Shown: piece after piece, positions 1 through 9,214 of the stretch | Layout of the letters: the number at the start of each line of letters is the position of its first letter | How positions within the stretch are numbered: position 1 is the stretch's first letter | Source: Pedobacter cryoconitis | Lineage (GTDB): Bacteria; Bacteroidota; Bacteroidia; Sphingobacteriales; Sphingobacteriaceae | DNA: 64,000 nt | NCBI RefSeq assembly: GCF_001590605.1 | Contig: NZ_CP014504.1 | Coordinates: forward strand, 868,001-932,000 | Direction of reading: 5' to 3' | Position numbers and translations under genes: made by a program | The notes under the pieces: model-generated | The model's database searches: none | The model's input: the letters and a program-made list of their open reading frames with translations, nothing else | Told to the model about the DNA's origin: nothing

Positions 1-1666
1 TCCTTGAAATTCCCAGGGCGCTGGCAATGTCGTCTACATTAAATTTGTCATTAGCGATATTCTGTTCAATCACATTGGTGAAATCATGCATAAACTTCTT
101 ATCCGGCTTGCTTAATGCAATTGTTTGTGGTGTTGCCGGGCTTTCGTTCCCGAATTTTCTTTTGATTAATTTTCTATTCCAAAGCAGGCTTTTTACACTT
201 TCTTTCAGTAGGATGAAATTGAAGGGTTTAGTCATATAAAGATCTGCCATTTGTTTAAGCTCACTGATTTTATGTGCTTCGTCACCATTTGCTGTTAATA
301 TAATAACAGGTATATGAGATGTTCTGTCATCATTTTTTAGCGCAGGTGTGATTTGCAGCGTAGATTGCTCATTCAAAGTTATATCAGTTATAATCAGGTC
401 TGGAATCATTTCATAGGCTAACTTAAGCCCTACAGAATTACTGCTTGCAGTCAATACTTCATATTCTTCTTTGAAACTGTTTTTTAAATATTCAAGCAGC
501 TCTGCATTTTCTTCAATAATGAGCAAAGTTTCTTCATTTAAGTAACCATCTGGTTCAGTAAGGATTTGCTCTGGTAAGTTATCTGGCAGAATACCAACAG
601 TATACTGACTTAATTGATCGGTATTTATGGTGAAATCACCGTTTATAACGGGCGTTTCAGTAATGTTGTGTTGTTGTTGTAAAGGCAGTTTAATATAGAA
701 TGTAGTTCCATATCCTTTTTTACTCTGAATATCTATGGTACCTTGATGTAATTCAGTAATTTCTTTAGAGAGAGAAAGACCAAGACCAGAGCCAAAGAAA
801 TTGCCTTTGTCTGCTTGATAAAATAGTTCAAATACATGTTTAATTTCTTCTTCGGTCATTCCATTGCCTTTGTCTGATACGGAGATTTCCACGTTCTGGG
901 CACCCGGATCATTTTTTATCCTGAGTTGAATTTTCCCATTTTCAGGACTAAACTTAATGGCATTAGACAATAGATTAAACAACACCTTATCAAACATATT
1001 TTTATCAAACCAAACCATAATTTCTTTGTCAGAGCTGGATAGTTTTAATTCTATGTTTTTTCTTAAAGCAAGTACTTTAAATGAAGATATAATATCTCTG
1101 GAGAAAGCAATAAAATCCTGACAGGTTAAATCAAGCTTCATTTTATCGTATTCTATTTTTCTGAAATCTGTAAGTTGATTGACCATCAATAATAACCGCT
1201 GTACATTTTTGTGAATCAGATTCAATTGTTGTTTTGGGATATTCGGTGAATTTCTATGGTCAAGCATTTCCTCCAGCGGGAGAAGAATTAAGGTAAGTGG
1301 AACCCGGAATGCATTAGAAATGTGTGTAAAGAAACTAAATTTTGCTTCTGCTGTTGCCTGTGTGGCTGTCGATAAGGCAATGAGCTCTTCCTGTTGTTTT
1401 AGGATTTCTTTGTTTTTTAATTCTAATTCTTTGTTTTTTATGTGGTTCTGGTAAAGTAAATGACATGCGATACAAGCAAATATGGTTGTAATTATCAATG
1501 CAGTTATCAGAAAGTTTAAACTATCTTGTTGTATAAGCTGTATGGGTTCCTTAATCAGGGTAGTCTTATTTTGTGTTTTTTCAGGAGAACATCCGGAAAC
1601 GAAAGTGCTGGTCATCAGTATTGAAATAGAGATGAAAAGCAGGCCTCTCTTTTGGTGTGCTTGCAT
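1..1666 (-). CDS. Hybrid two-component regulator (histidine kinase, receiver, AraC-type output), 3' end outside window
   Basis: Reading leftward, the protein has an N-terminal hydrophobic segment ending in a lipobox-like VSGC, about 20 exported residues, one membrane segment (LNFLITALIITTIFACIA) and a coiled linker. A HisKA/HATPase_c kinase follows, with N-box NLLSNAIKF and G-boxes DKGNGM and GSGLGLSLS. The receiver has its acceptor Asp in LIITD and Lys in TKPF. The start of an AraC-type helix-turn-helix (DKFNVDDIASALGIS) runs off the edge. It lacks the large periplasmic beta-propeller of typical HTCS regulators. The H-box reads FFTHISNAFRVPL, with Asn118 where the phosphoacceptor His is expected. 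I chose the ATG at 1666 because it gives a clean signal sequence; an in-frame ATG at 1720 is the alternative. It is divergent from susCD, which it probably regulates (inference). Confidence 0.85.
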   Translation of the reverse strand, partial: MQAHQKRGLLFISISILMTSTFVSGCSPEKTQNKTTLIKEPIQLIQQDSLNFLITALIITTIFACIACHLLYQNHIKNKELELKNKEILKQQEELIALSTATQATAEAKFSFFTHISNAFRVPLTLILLPLEEMLDHRNSPNIPKQQLNLIHKNVQRLLLMVNQLTDFRKIEYDKMKLDLTCQDFIAFSRDIISSFKVLALRKNIELKLSSSDKEIMVWFDKNMFDKVLFNLLSNAIKFSPENGKIQLRIKNDPGAQNVEISVSDKGNGMTEEEIKHVFELFYQADKGNFFGSGLGLSLSKEITELHQGTIDIQSKKGYGTTFYIKLPLQQQHNITETPVINGDFTINTDQLSQYTVGILPDNLPEQILTEPDGYLNEETLLIIEENAELLEYLKNSFKEEYEVLTASSNSVGLKLAYEMIPDLIITDITLNEQSTLQITPALKNDDRTSHIPVIILTANGDEAHKISELKQMADLYMTKPFNFILLKESVKSLLWNRKLIKRKFGNESPATPQTIALSKPDKKFMHDFTNVIEQNIANDKFNVDDIASALGISR

Positions 1667-1720
1667 AGGTTTGGGTAGGTAGTGATAAGCTGATAACAAG
1701 GTATATAATTTTTTTGTCAT

Positions 1721-2084
1721 ACTGTATTCAATACACTATGTCTGGTAATAATTTATGATTTTATCATTATAGTATTCATCTCTACAATGTTACAATTTCT
1801 AAATATATTAAGAAAAGATTAAATATTTTAGCACACATATTATTATTTTATTTATGTAATATATTGTTTAATAGTGTTTTGTGATTTGTTTAATGATAAA
1901 TTGATTTTAGTTTTAATTGATACAGAATCAATAACTTGAGAGCTTATTTACACATATATTGCTTTGACTAGCCGGTATAGAAAGGCTGGTCATATTGTGA
2001 AATCGAATTGTCCATTATCTAATTAAAAAACACATCAAAAAACAGAAAGCCTTTCTTATCAACTAATAACTAAACCAAATAATT
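1721..2084. promoter_or_regulatory. Divergent promoter region with hairpin upstream of susC
   Basis: This is a 364-bp AT-rich gap between the divergent regulator and susC. It holds a 9-bp inverted repeat with one G-T pair at 1965-1992 (TGACTAGCC, 10-nt loop, GGCTGGTCA). Just upstream lies a weak Bacteroidota-type promoter, TTG at 1936 and TATATTG at 1955. The hairpin would fall in the susC leader or act as an operator. No small gene is evident. Confidence 0.35.
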
Positions 2085-5000
2085 ATGAACGAGTTTTTAC
2101 TACAAAAAAAGTGGTTTATCTTTTTAGATAAACCCAAATCTCAGCTGCTGCAAAAAACAATTTTCTGTTGTCTTGCTTTACTCAGCTTTAACTTTTCTTC
2201 TTATGCCCAATCCGTAGTTAAGGGTGTGGTGTCGGATAATGAAAAGAATACTTTAATCGGTGTGACCATCTCTGTTACCGGGACGAATGTAAGGGCAATG
2301 ACAGGTGCTGATGGTAAGTACGTGATCAATGTTCCTGCAACAGGAAAATCACTGACTTTCAGTTATGTCGGGCTTCAATCACAAACGATAGCTATCAATA
2401 GCCGGACTACGGTTAACATTACTTTATCTTCAGGTACTGATCTGGATGCAGTAACGATTGTAGGTTATGGATCTGTAAAGAAGAGTGATTTAACCGGTGC
2501 TGCAACTACAGTTTCTGCCAAGGATTTCAATAAAGGACCACTGATTGCTCCTGATCAGCTGATTCAGGGTAAGGTAGCAGGTGTTCAGATGATCAACAAT
2601 AGTGGACAGCCAGGTGGTGCCTCTACAGTTAGAATCAGGGGAAATACAGCTGTGACTGGCTCTGGACAACCGCTATATATTGTTGATGGGGTGGCACTTG
2701 ATGGAAGATCTGCCAGACCAACTGGTAATGGTGGAACAGCTACGGCTCCCGGCGACAATAAGTTAGCTGCTTCTGGTACTTCATCAGCCGGAAATCCACT
2801 GAATTTTATTAATCCTGCTGACATTGAGTCGATGGAAATTTTGAAAGATGCATCTGCTACTGCGATTTATGGTTCGAGGGCTGCTTATGGTGTGGTTTTA
2901 ATTACGACTAAGAGAGGTAAAAGTGGCGAAACAAAAATTGATGTAAGTGCATCTGCTGGGGTAAGTACATTGGCAAGAAGCCTTAAGACATTGGACGGTG
3001 GTGAATTTCGTAATGCTTTAAGTAAGTATGGCTTAACTGGTCTGGATTATGGCGATAACGTGGATGCAATGAAAGCAATTACCCGTACTGGTTATAACCA
3101 AAACTATTCGGTTGCAATTAGTGGTGGTAATGACGGAAATGTTTTCCGTGCTTCTCTAGGTTATCAAAATCAACAAGGTATTATCAGAAAAAGTGATTTC
3201 AAAAAATATAGTGGAGCGTTTAACGGGAACTTCAAGTTTCTGGAAAGTAAGAAATTAGGATTGGATGTCAATATGATTAGTAATCAATATATTGAAAATC
3301 TTCCTCCAATATCTACAGATGCAGGTTTTACAGGTAGTTTAATCGGACAAGCTTTATCCTGGAATCCTACCCGTTCGATGTATAATCCGGATGGATCTAT
3401 ATTTATTGATCAACAATCAACTACGATTAATCCAATGGCCATGCTGGCGGCTTCAAATGATAAGTCAAAAGTAACGACGGTTTTAGGAAGTGTATCACCT
3501 TATTATAAAATTACGCCTTGGTTAGAGTTCAGGATGCTGGCAAGTATAAATTATAGTACTGGTATCAGAAGAGCTTCTACCCGCAGTTTCTTAAATCTGG
3601 AAGGGGTAAAACCAAATCTGCCATTTACTGGTGGAGTAGCTAGTTATTCCAATACTGAATTGATTACACAGCAATTTACCAATACACTGAATTTTAATAA
3701 AGAAATTGCAAATAAGCTTAATCTGAATGCGATAGTTGGTTATGAGTTTACCAATTATATCAATAAAGGTCAGAATATGACTGCGAAAGGATTTGGAGAC
3801 GTAGATGTTGATTATACAGATATCTTTCATGCTGTTGCACCAGTAAACCGCACGGCAAATTCTTATTATGATCCGACTTATCAATTGCAATCTTATTTTG
3901 CAAGAGCGATTTTTAATTATGATAATAAATATTTGTTAACTGCAACTTTCAGGGCAGATGGTTCCACTAAATTCGGTTCTGATAACCGTTATGGCTACTT
4001 CCCTTCATTTGCTGTAGCATGGAATATCAAAAACGAGAATTTCATGAAAGATGTTGCGTGGTTAAATCAGTTAAAACTGAGAGCTGGATATGGAAAAACA
4101 GGTAATCAGGAATTCCCATCAGGATCTGCTCAACAACGTTATGATATCGTTTATTCAGGAACAAGCCAATCGCTGGTAGGGGTAAACAATGAGAATAAAA
4201 AATTAAAATGGCAATCTGATAAACAGATGAATATTGGTGTTGATTTTGGTCTTTTTAACAATAAGATTACTGGATCGGTGGATTACTTCGATAAAACAAC
4301 AACCGATCTTTTATTCCCGCAAATTCCATTGCAGCCAGCAAATCCAGGCGTAACGGTAACCTGGATTAACTTACCGGGACAGATTAAGAATAAAGGTATT
4401 GAGCTTACTTTAAATGCGAATATCATTGATAAAGAAGATGTCTCTTTCTCTGTAGGTGGTAATGCTACTTTTATTAAAAATAAAGTAAAAAATGTTGTAG
4501 GTATTATTAAAACAGGTACACTAAACGGGCAGGGGTTAAGTGATGTAACCTTAGAGGTTATTCAGGATGGTTTACCACTGTTTGCTATGGTAACCAGAGA
4601 ATATAAGGGATTAAATGCTGCTGGTTTATCTCAGTATACTGAAGATGGCTATAAATCTTATTATCTGGGTAATCCGAATCCAAATGTCATTCTTGGCTTT
4701 AATCTGAATGCGAGATATAAAAAACTGACATTCGGTGCGAATTTCAATGGCTCATTAGGTCAGAAGATTTACAACAATACTGCGAATTCAGTATTGCCAA
4801 TTTCTAATCTTGGAATCGGTAGAAATATTGCTTCTGAATTGTTGAATTCTCCTATTCAGGAGTCTCTGGCGAATCCAATTGCTGCATCTTCCAGATATAT
4901 TGAAAATGGAAGTTATGTGAAATTGGCTAATGCTACAATCGGTTATTCAATCGGTAATCTTGGAAAAACAATCAAAGGAATGAATGTTTTCATCAATGGA

Positions 5001-5150
5001 CAGAATTTATTTGTAATTACTAAATATACTGGGTTTGATCCTGAGGTAAATGTGGACAAAAGCTTAAATGGAGTACCTTCGGCAGGGATAGAATACATTC
5101 CTTATCCAACGTCCAGAACGTTCAATTTAGGTGTAAACTTTTCTCTTTAA
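2085..5150 (+). CDS. SusC/RagA-family TonB-dependent outer membrane receptor
   Basis: The outer membrane beta-barrel takes up a glycan or peptide ligand with TonB energy, together with the SusD-like lipoprotein encoded next. The 1021-residue protein has an extended N-terminus with a signal segment ending near SSYAQ (about residue 42). A carboxypeptidase-regulatory-like domain follows (about 45-120, VVKGVVSDNEKNTLIGVTI), then the SusC motif VTIVGYGSVKKSDLTGA, a plug domain with VRIRGNTAVTGSGQPLYIVD, and a barrel ending in an aromatic strand (FNLGVNFSL). Size and order are normal for the family. It sits 15 nt upstream of susD. No glycoside hydrolase or peptidase accompanies the pair, so the ligand cannot be told. 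Confidence 0.95.
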   Translation: MNEFLLQKKWFIFLDKPKSQLLQKTIFCCLALLSFNFSSYAQSVVKGVVSDNEKNTLIGVTISVTGTNVRAMTGADGKYVINVPATGKSLTFSYVGLQSQTIAINSRTTVNITLSSGTDLDAVTIVGYGSVKKSDLTGAATTVSAKDFNKGPLIAPDQLIQGKVAGVQMINNSGQPGGASTVRIRGNTAVTGSGQPLYIVDGVALDGRSARPTGNGGTATAPGDNKLAASGTSSAGNPLNFINPADIESMEILKDASATAIYGSRAAYGVVLITTKRGKSGETKIDVSASAGVSTLARSLKTLDGGEFRNALSKYGLTGLDYGDNVDAMKAITRTGYNQNYSVAISGGNDGNVFRASLGYQNQQGIIRKSDFKKYSGAFNGNFKFLESKKLGLDVNMISNQYIENLPPISTDAGFTGSLIGQALSWNPTRSMYNPDGSIFIDQQSTTINPMAMLAASNDKSKVTTVLGSVSPYYKITPWLEFRMLASINYSTGIRRASTRSFLNLEGVKPNLPFTGGVASYSNTELITQQFTNTLNFNKEIANKLNLNAIVGYEFTNYINKGQNMTAKGFGDVDVDYTDIFHAVAPVNRTANSYYDPTYQLQSYFARAIFNYDNKYLLTATFRADGSTKFGSDNRYGYFPSFAVAWNIKNENFMKDVAWLNQLKLRAGYGKTGNQEFPSGSAQQRYDIVYSGTSQSLVGVNNENKKLKWQSDKQMNIGVDFGLFNNKITGSVDYFDKTTTDLLFPQIPLQPANPGVTVTWINLPGQIKNKGIELTLNANIIDKEDVSFSVGGNATFIKNKVKNVVGIIKTGTLNGQGLSDVTLEVIQDGLPLFAMVTREYKGLNAAGLSQYTEDGYKSYYLGNPNPNVILGFNLNARYKKLTFGANFNGSLGQKIYNNTANSVLPISNLGIGRNIASELLNSPIQESLANPIAASSRYIENGSYVKLANATIGYSIGNLGKTIKGMNVFINGQNLFVITKYTGFDPEVNVDKSLNGVPSAGIEYIPYPTSRTFNLGVNFSL

Positions 5151-5165
5151 CTAATGATAATTCAA

Positions 5166-6677
5166 ATGAAAAATAGATATATAATTGCTTTTATGGCGCT
5201 GACAATATCCTTGTCGGGCTGTACAAAATTAGATGAGAAATTAAACGGACAAATTGGTAATGGTGGAATTAATAGCGGGAACGTTGCCGATTTGTTAAAT
5301 GGAAGTTATAAGGCTATGCGTAGTCCTTTTCAGGGGCCATTTGGTTTTTGGGCATTGCAGGAATTTCCTTCAGATGAAGCGATTGTACCTACAAGAGCTG
5401 GTGACTGGGATGATAATGGTGCCTGGCGTGCTTTACACTTACATCGCTGGGAGGCAGATCATACCCGTATTTCCAGTAGTTTCAGAGATTTGAACGGCGT
5501 GAGTTATGCGGCTACAAATGTATTGTTATATAATCCAACACCTGTACAGGCAGCAGAAGCGAGATTTCTTCGTGCATTTGCACAGTTTTCTATTCTGGAT
5601 GGCTGGGGACAGGTTCCTTACCGTGAGCCTGGAGATGATGTGAGTTTACCTTCGAAGGTTAGAAAAGCATCGGAAGAAATTGCTTACCTGATCGCAGAAC
5701 TGACTGCAATTATCCCTTCGCTTCCTGATGGGGCTAATTATCTTGCAAATAAAGATGCAGGAAAAATGTTGTTGATGAAGTGTTACCTGAATAAAGGTGC
5801 ATTTTTAAATCGTGCGGTACCAACTTTTGATGCTGCAGATATGGCAAAAGTTATCACACTTGCTGATGAAATTATCAATTCTGGTAAGTATCAGCTGGCA
5901 ACAAACTATTTTGATAATTTTGCGCCTAACAATGATGTGATTTCTAAGGAAAATGTATTCACATCCCAAAACATTGGTGGTTCTGATGCGGGTGGAGTGA
6001 GAGATATGTGGACGATGCCTTTGCATTATAATCAAAAACCAAATGGTAATAATGGATTTTCAACTTTATCTGATTTCTATAAGAAATTCGAGGCATCCGA
6101 TCAACGTATTGGTGGTGCATACGCTGGAGTAACAAATATTTCTGGTGTTAAAGTGGGCTTTTTGATCGGTCAGCAAGTGGATGAGAAAGGTGCATTAATT
6201 AAAGACAGACGTAATAATAACCTGATCTTTACACCGGAAGTAAGTAATGTGGAAACTGACGCTAACCACCTGGAAGTTGCAGGTATCCGTGTTATCAAAT
6301 ATCCTATTGATTATACCTATGGTTCAACTGGAAAAGCAGACAATGACTGGGTGTATTACAGATATTCTGATGTATTGCTTATGAAAGCTGAAGCACAGGT
6401 GAGAACAGGCTTAGCTGGACCGGCCTTGACGGTGGTTAATGGACTAAGGACTGTCAGAGGAGCTAGTGCTTTAGGAAGCTTAACATTGGATAATTTACTG
6501 GATGAACGTGGACGTGAGTTTTTCTGGGAAGGGGTAAGAAGACAAGATTTAATCCGTTTTGGTAAATTCTTAACGCCATGGCAAGAGAAACAAGTTGACA
6601 ATCCGAGAAATCTGGTATTCCCTATACCAGATAATCAATTATCGAATCCAAATTATATTCAGAATGCTGGATATTAA
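5166..6677 (+). CDS. SusD/RagB-family nutrient-binding outer membrane lipoprotein
   Basis: This is the surface lipoprotein that caps the SusC barrel and binds the ligand. The signal peptide MKNRYIIAFMALTISLSGC ends in a lipobox Cys. TPR-like helical segments follow (AAEARFLRAFAQFSILDGWGQVP is the usual SusD helix), and the C-terminus has the family signature of a repeated ARTG-type helix (LMKAEAQVRTGL), LLDERGREFFWEGVRRQDLIRFG and the closing FPIPDNQLSNPN. I prefer ATG 5166 over the in-frame ATG 5154 because it starts the signal peptide directly. It is co-transcribed with susC and followed by a strong terminator. Confidence 0.94.
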   Translation: MKNRYIIAFMALTISLSGCTKLDEKLNGQIGNGGINSGNVADLLNGSYKAMRSPFQGPFGFWALQEFPSDEAIVPTRAGDWDDNGAWRALHLHRWEADHTRISSSFRDLNGVSYAATNVLLYNPTPVQAAEARFLRAFAQFSILDGWGQVPYREPGDDVSLPSKVRKASEEIAYLIAELTAIIPSLPDGANYLANKDAGKMLLMKCYLNKGAFLNRAVPTFDAADMAKVITLADEIINSGKYQLATNYFDNFAPNNDVISKENVFTSQNIGGSDAGGVRDMWTMPLHYNQKPNGNNGFSTLSDFYKKFEASDQRIGGAYAGVTNISGVKVGFLIGQQVDEKGALIKDRRNNNLIFTPEVSNVETDANHLEVAGIRVIKYPIDYTYGSTGKADNDWVYYRYSDVLLMKAEAQVRTGLAGPALTVVNGLRTVRGASALGSLTLDNLLDERGREFFWEGVRRQDLIRFGKFLTPWQEKQVDNPRNLVFPIPDNQLSNPNYIQNAGY

Positions 6678-6694
6678 CAGCAATTAATTCCATT

Positions 6695-6733
6695 AAAAAA
6701 GGTTAATCTGTGTAATGCAGATTAACCTTTTTT
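6695..6733 (+). terminator. Rho-independent terminator of susCD
   Basis: A perfect 16-bp inverted repeat (AAAAAAGGTTAATCTG, 7-nt loop, CAGATTAACCTTTTTT) ends in a T-run directly after susD. Confidence 0.9.
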
Positions 6734-6910
6734 GTTTTTAGGGTACATCAAATGAACAGAAAATAATCAAGGTTTATTACTTCTTTAAAACTTAATAGAT
6801 TTTTAATTACTTTAGCATAGCACGAAATATGCTGTAAATGATTTTGAATAAAGGAAATTCGCCTGAATTATAGGTAACTATTGACGGAAGAAATATTATG
6901 TCAGACTTCA

Positions 6911-8422
6911 ATGATTAGGATTCAAAAATACCGTATTCTGTTTTTTATCCTGTTTTTATTGCTTATCCAGGCTGGATATGCACAAAACAAATATACAATT
7001 GCCCAGATCCCAGATCCAAAAGCCAGCGGTAATGGTTATGTCAGTAATCCTGATCTTATTTTAAGTCCTGCTGGTGTTGATTCTCTGAATAGAACAATTA
7101 CCGATCTGGAGCAAAGAACAAAAGTTGAAATGGCTGTAGTGGTTGTCAATGATTTTGACGCAGGTCAGGAGGAATATGATTTTGCGTTACAACTTTTCAG
7201 ACAATGGGGAATAGGGAAAAGTAAAGCAAATAACGGACTTTTATTATTCATTGCCGTTGATCGTAAACAGTATCGCTTCATTACGGGATATGGTCTGGAA
7301 GGCTTATTACCTGATGCAGCGCTCAAAAGAATTGGAGATCATTTTTTGATTCCTGCTTTTAAAGAAGGAGATTACAGCAAAGGCGTGGTCAATGCTTTAG
7401 GGACAATTGCTGCTTATCTGAATCAGCCAGGAAATCAAAAGGAACTCAGTCAATTACTACCTCCAGATCCTGGCCAGCGCAATACGTGGCTATGGACGAT
7501 TGCCAATACAATATTAGTTATGGGTTTATTTGCTGCTGTATTTTTCGGGATCAGGAAAAAGACTCCTGAAATTTCCAAAAATAAAGCTTCTGCCAAAACT
7601 AATGCCTATGATAAAACTATTGGTTGCGGATGCGGAGGTTTATTTATGATTCTTGTAGCTGCTGGTTTTATTATCGGATTTACGACTGGTTATAGCTGGG
7701 TCAAGTCTTTGGATATGCGTACAATCCCTCTTGTGCTTTATCTTATTTTATCTATTATACTTCTTGCCAGGTATATGAATGCGATCAGCGTGTTAAGAAA
7801 AATACATCAGGACGACCTGAATTTTAGCCAGGCTGTGAAAGCATTAAACCGATCTTCAATTTTCTACCTGGTTGCCTCTCCGCTAATTTTAATTGTGATG
7901 CTTATGGAGGCTTACCGCAGAACGCAAGCTGCCAGCCGTTTTAAACCACAGCTGGATAGTCAGAATAGGGAAATGAGCAGGGTTGACAGAGATCAAACTG
8001 CTCCTGATCAAACTTTTTTGACTAAAGGACAACTAAAAGAAGAGCAATTAGAGGTCAATCATTATGATATTTGGTTGAGCAGTGACCAGGCAGCGCATAA
8101 AATTATTGGTTATCCGGGGAGCAATTTTGCTGATTTTACTGTTTGTCCAACCTGTAATGCCAAAACTTTAAGTAAAGAAAAGCTAGTCACACTAAAAAAA
8201 GCAACTTATACTAAAGAAGGTGAAGGCAAAGAGGTTAAAATATGTGAAAATTGCGGATATGAGGAATTTATCAAATCGGTTATTATTGCTGTACGGACCA
8301 AAAGTGATGATTCCCGTTCATCTGATTCTGGCAGTAGCAGCAGCAGTTCCTCATCCTCAAGCAGTAGTAGCGGATGGGGCGGTGGAAGCAGCGGTGGTGG
8401 TGGTGCCGGAGGAAAATGGTAA
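6911..8422 (+). CDS. TPM-domain (YgcG-like) membrane protein with zinc ribbon and Ser/Gly-rich tail
   Basis: The protein has a signal peptide ending near AGYAQ and a TPM domain (about residues 30-180, with GIGKSKANNGLLLFIAVDRKQ and TGYGLEGLLPD, the family core). Membrane segments follow (about 195-215, 240-265, 275-295 and 315-335). Then comes a zinc-ribbon-like region with CPTC and CENC, a run of about 20 Ser, and a GWGGGSSGGGGAGGKW tail typical of this family. TPM domains are linked to repair of photosystem II in plants and to membrane-protein quality control in bacteria, but the bacterial function is unsettled. I chose ATG 6911; the frame could also open at TTG 6881. Its end converges on the response regulator gene with an 8-nt gap. 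Confidence 0.85.
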   Translation: MIRIQKYRILFFILFLLLIQAGYAQNKYTIAQIPDPKASGNGYVSNPDLILSPAGVDSLNRTITDLEQRTKVEMAVVVVNDFDAGQEEYDFALQLFRQWGIGKSKANNGLLLFIAVDRKQYRFITGYGLEGLLPDAALKRIGDHFLIPAFKEGDYSKGVVNALGTIAAYLNQPGNQKELSQLLPPDPGQRNTWLWTIANTILVMGLFAAVFFGIRKKTPEISKNKASAKTNAYDKTIGCGCGGLFMILVAAGFIIGFTTGYSWVKSLDMRTIPLVLYLILSIILLARYMNAISVLRKIHQDDLNFSQAVKALNRSSIFYLVASPLILIVMLMEAYRRTQAASRFKPQLDSQNREMSRVDRDQTAPDQTFLTKGQLKEEQLEVNHYDIWLSSDQAAHKIIGYPGSNFADFTVCPTCNAKTLSKEKLVTLKKATYTKEGEGKEVKICENCGYEEFIKSVIIAVRTKSDDSRSSDSGSSSSSSSSSSSSSGWGGGSSGGGGAGGKW

Positions 8423-8430
8423 ACAAACAG

Positions 8431-9087
8431 CTATAATTTGATCAGTTCATTGCGAAGTGCAAATAAAACAAGTCCTGTACGGGATTTTATCTCAAATTTC
8501 TGAAAGAGGGATTCCCGATAGTTATCTATCGTATGCGGGCTGAGATTCATCTTGTCTGCTATTTCTTTATAAGTGAATTCAGAACAGCAATGCTCTAAAA
8601 ACTTGCGCTCATTTGCAGAAATTTCCTGTAGCAGATTTTTTGAAGAACTATTGTTTTCCTGCAAAGATCTGATTAGTTTTCCTGAAACAAGGTTATTCAT
8701 AAAGTAGCCATGTGCAGCTATGGTTTTGATAGCCGTAATCAGATCTGAGGTTCTGGACTCTTTTAACAGATATCCTCCGGCACCACTTTTGAGCATTTCA
8801 ATAATGGGTTTGTCATCATCATACATACTTAAGGCGAGGACTTTAATTTGAGGATAGTTAATGGAAAGCCACCTGGTAGCTTCATACCCATCCATTTGAG
8901 GCATATTAATATCCATTAGAATCACTTGAGGAAGCTGATGCTGAGCAAGCATGCTGATCATTTCTACGCCATTGGAAGCATCAAACAGAATATTAATTTC
9001 ATCTGATTCATCTAAAAGGCTAACCATTCCTTTTCTAAATAAAGTATGGTCATCAACGATTGCAATAGCTATTTTTTCTTCTTCCAT
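8431..9087 (-). CDS. NarL/FixJ-type response regulator (LuxR HTH)
   Basis: The N-terminal receiver (about 1-125) has the acidic pair VDDH, acceptor Asp in LMDINMPQMDG, the Thr/Ser switch position in LALSMYDDDKP and Lys in LLKESRTSDL. The C-terminal LuxR helix-turn-helix (about 150-215) has ISANERKFLEHCCSEFTYKEIADKM and LSPHTIDNYRESLFQKF, both split here for length. It is the likely partner of the HisKA_3 kinase encoded 127 nt upstream on the same strand. The targets are unknown; they may include the membrane protein and lipoprotein genes of the same unit. Confidence 0.93.
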   Translation of the reverse strand: MEEEKIAIAIVDDHTLFRKGMVSLLDESDEINILFDASNGVEMISMLAQHQLPQVILMDINMPQMDGYEATRWLSINYPQIKVLALSMYDDDKPIIEMLKSGAGGYLLKESRTSDLITAIKTIAAHGYFMNNLVSGKLIRSLQENNSSSKNLLQEISANERKFLEHCCSEFTYKEIADKMNLSPHTIDNYRESLFQKFEIKSRTGLVLFALRNELIKL

Positions 9088-9214
9088 TTTGAGCGTTCTT
9101 AAAAATCTGTTGATTAATGATCTCCATTAAACGGCCTAAATTTATAAATTAAAAGTGTTTTTTGTCTTTTTAAAATGAAACAATGCAGAAATCTTAGTGG
9201 ATTAAATCATTATT

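Noticed and set aside
1721..2084. AT-rich stretch as a replication origin
   Set aside because: No DnaA-box cluster and no dnaA or parA genes nearby; it is an ordinary divergent promoter region.
8320..8400. Ser-codon tract in the TPM gene as a phase-variable repeat
   Set aside because: The codons are mixed (AGC, AGT, TCC, TCA), not a uniform unit, and the frame is intact; Ser/Gly tails are normal for this family.
8220..8441. Open frame over the Ser/Gly-rich end of the TPM gene
   Set aside because: It only reflects the biased codons of the Ser/Gly tail read in another frame; the TPM gene explains the stretch.
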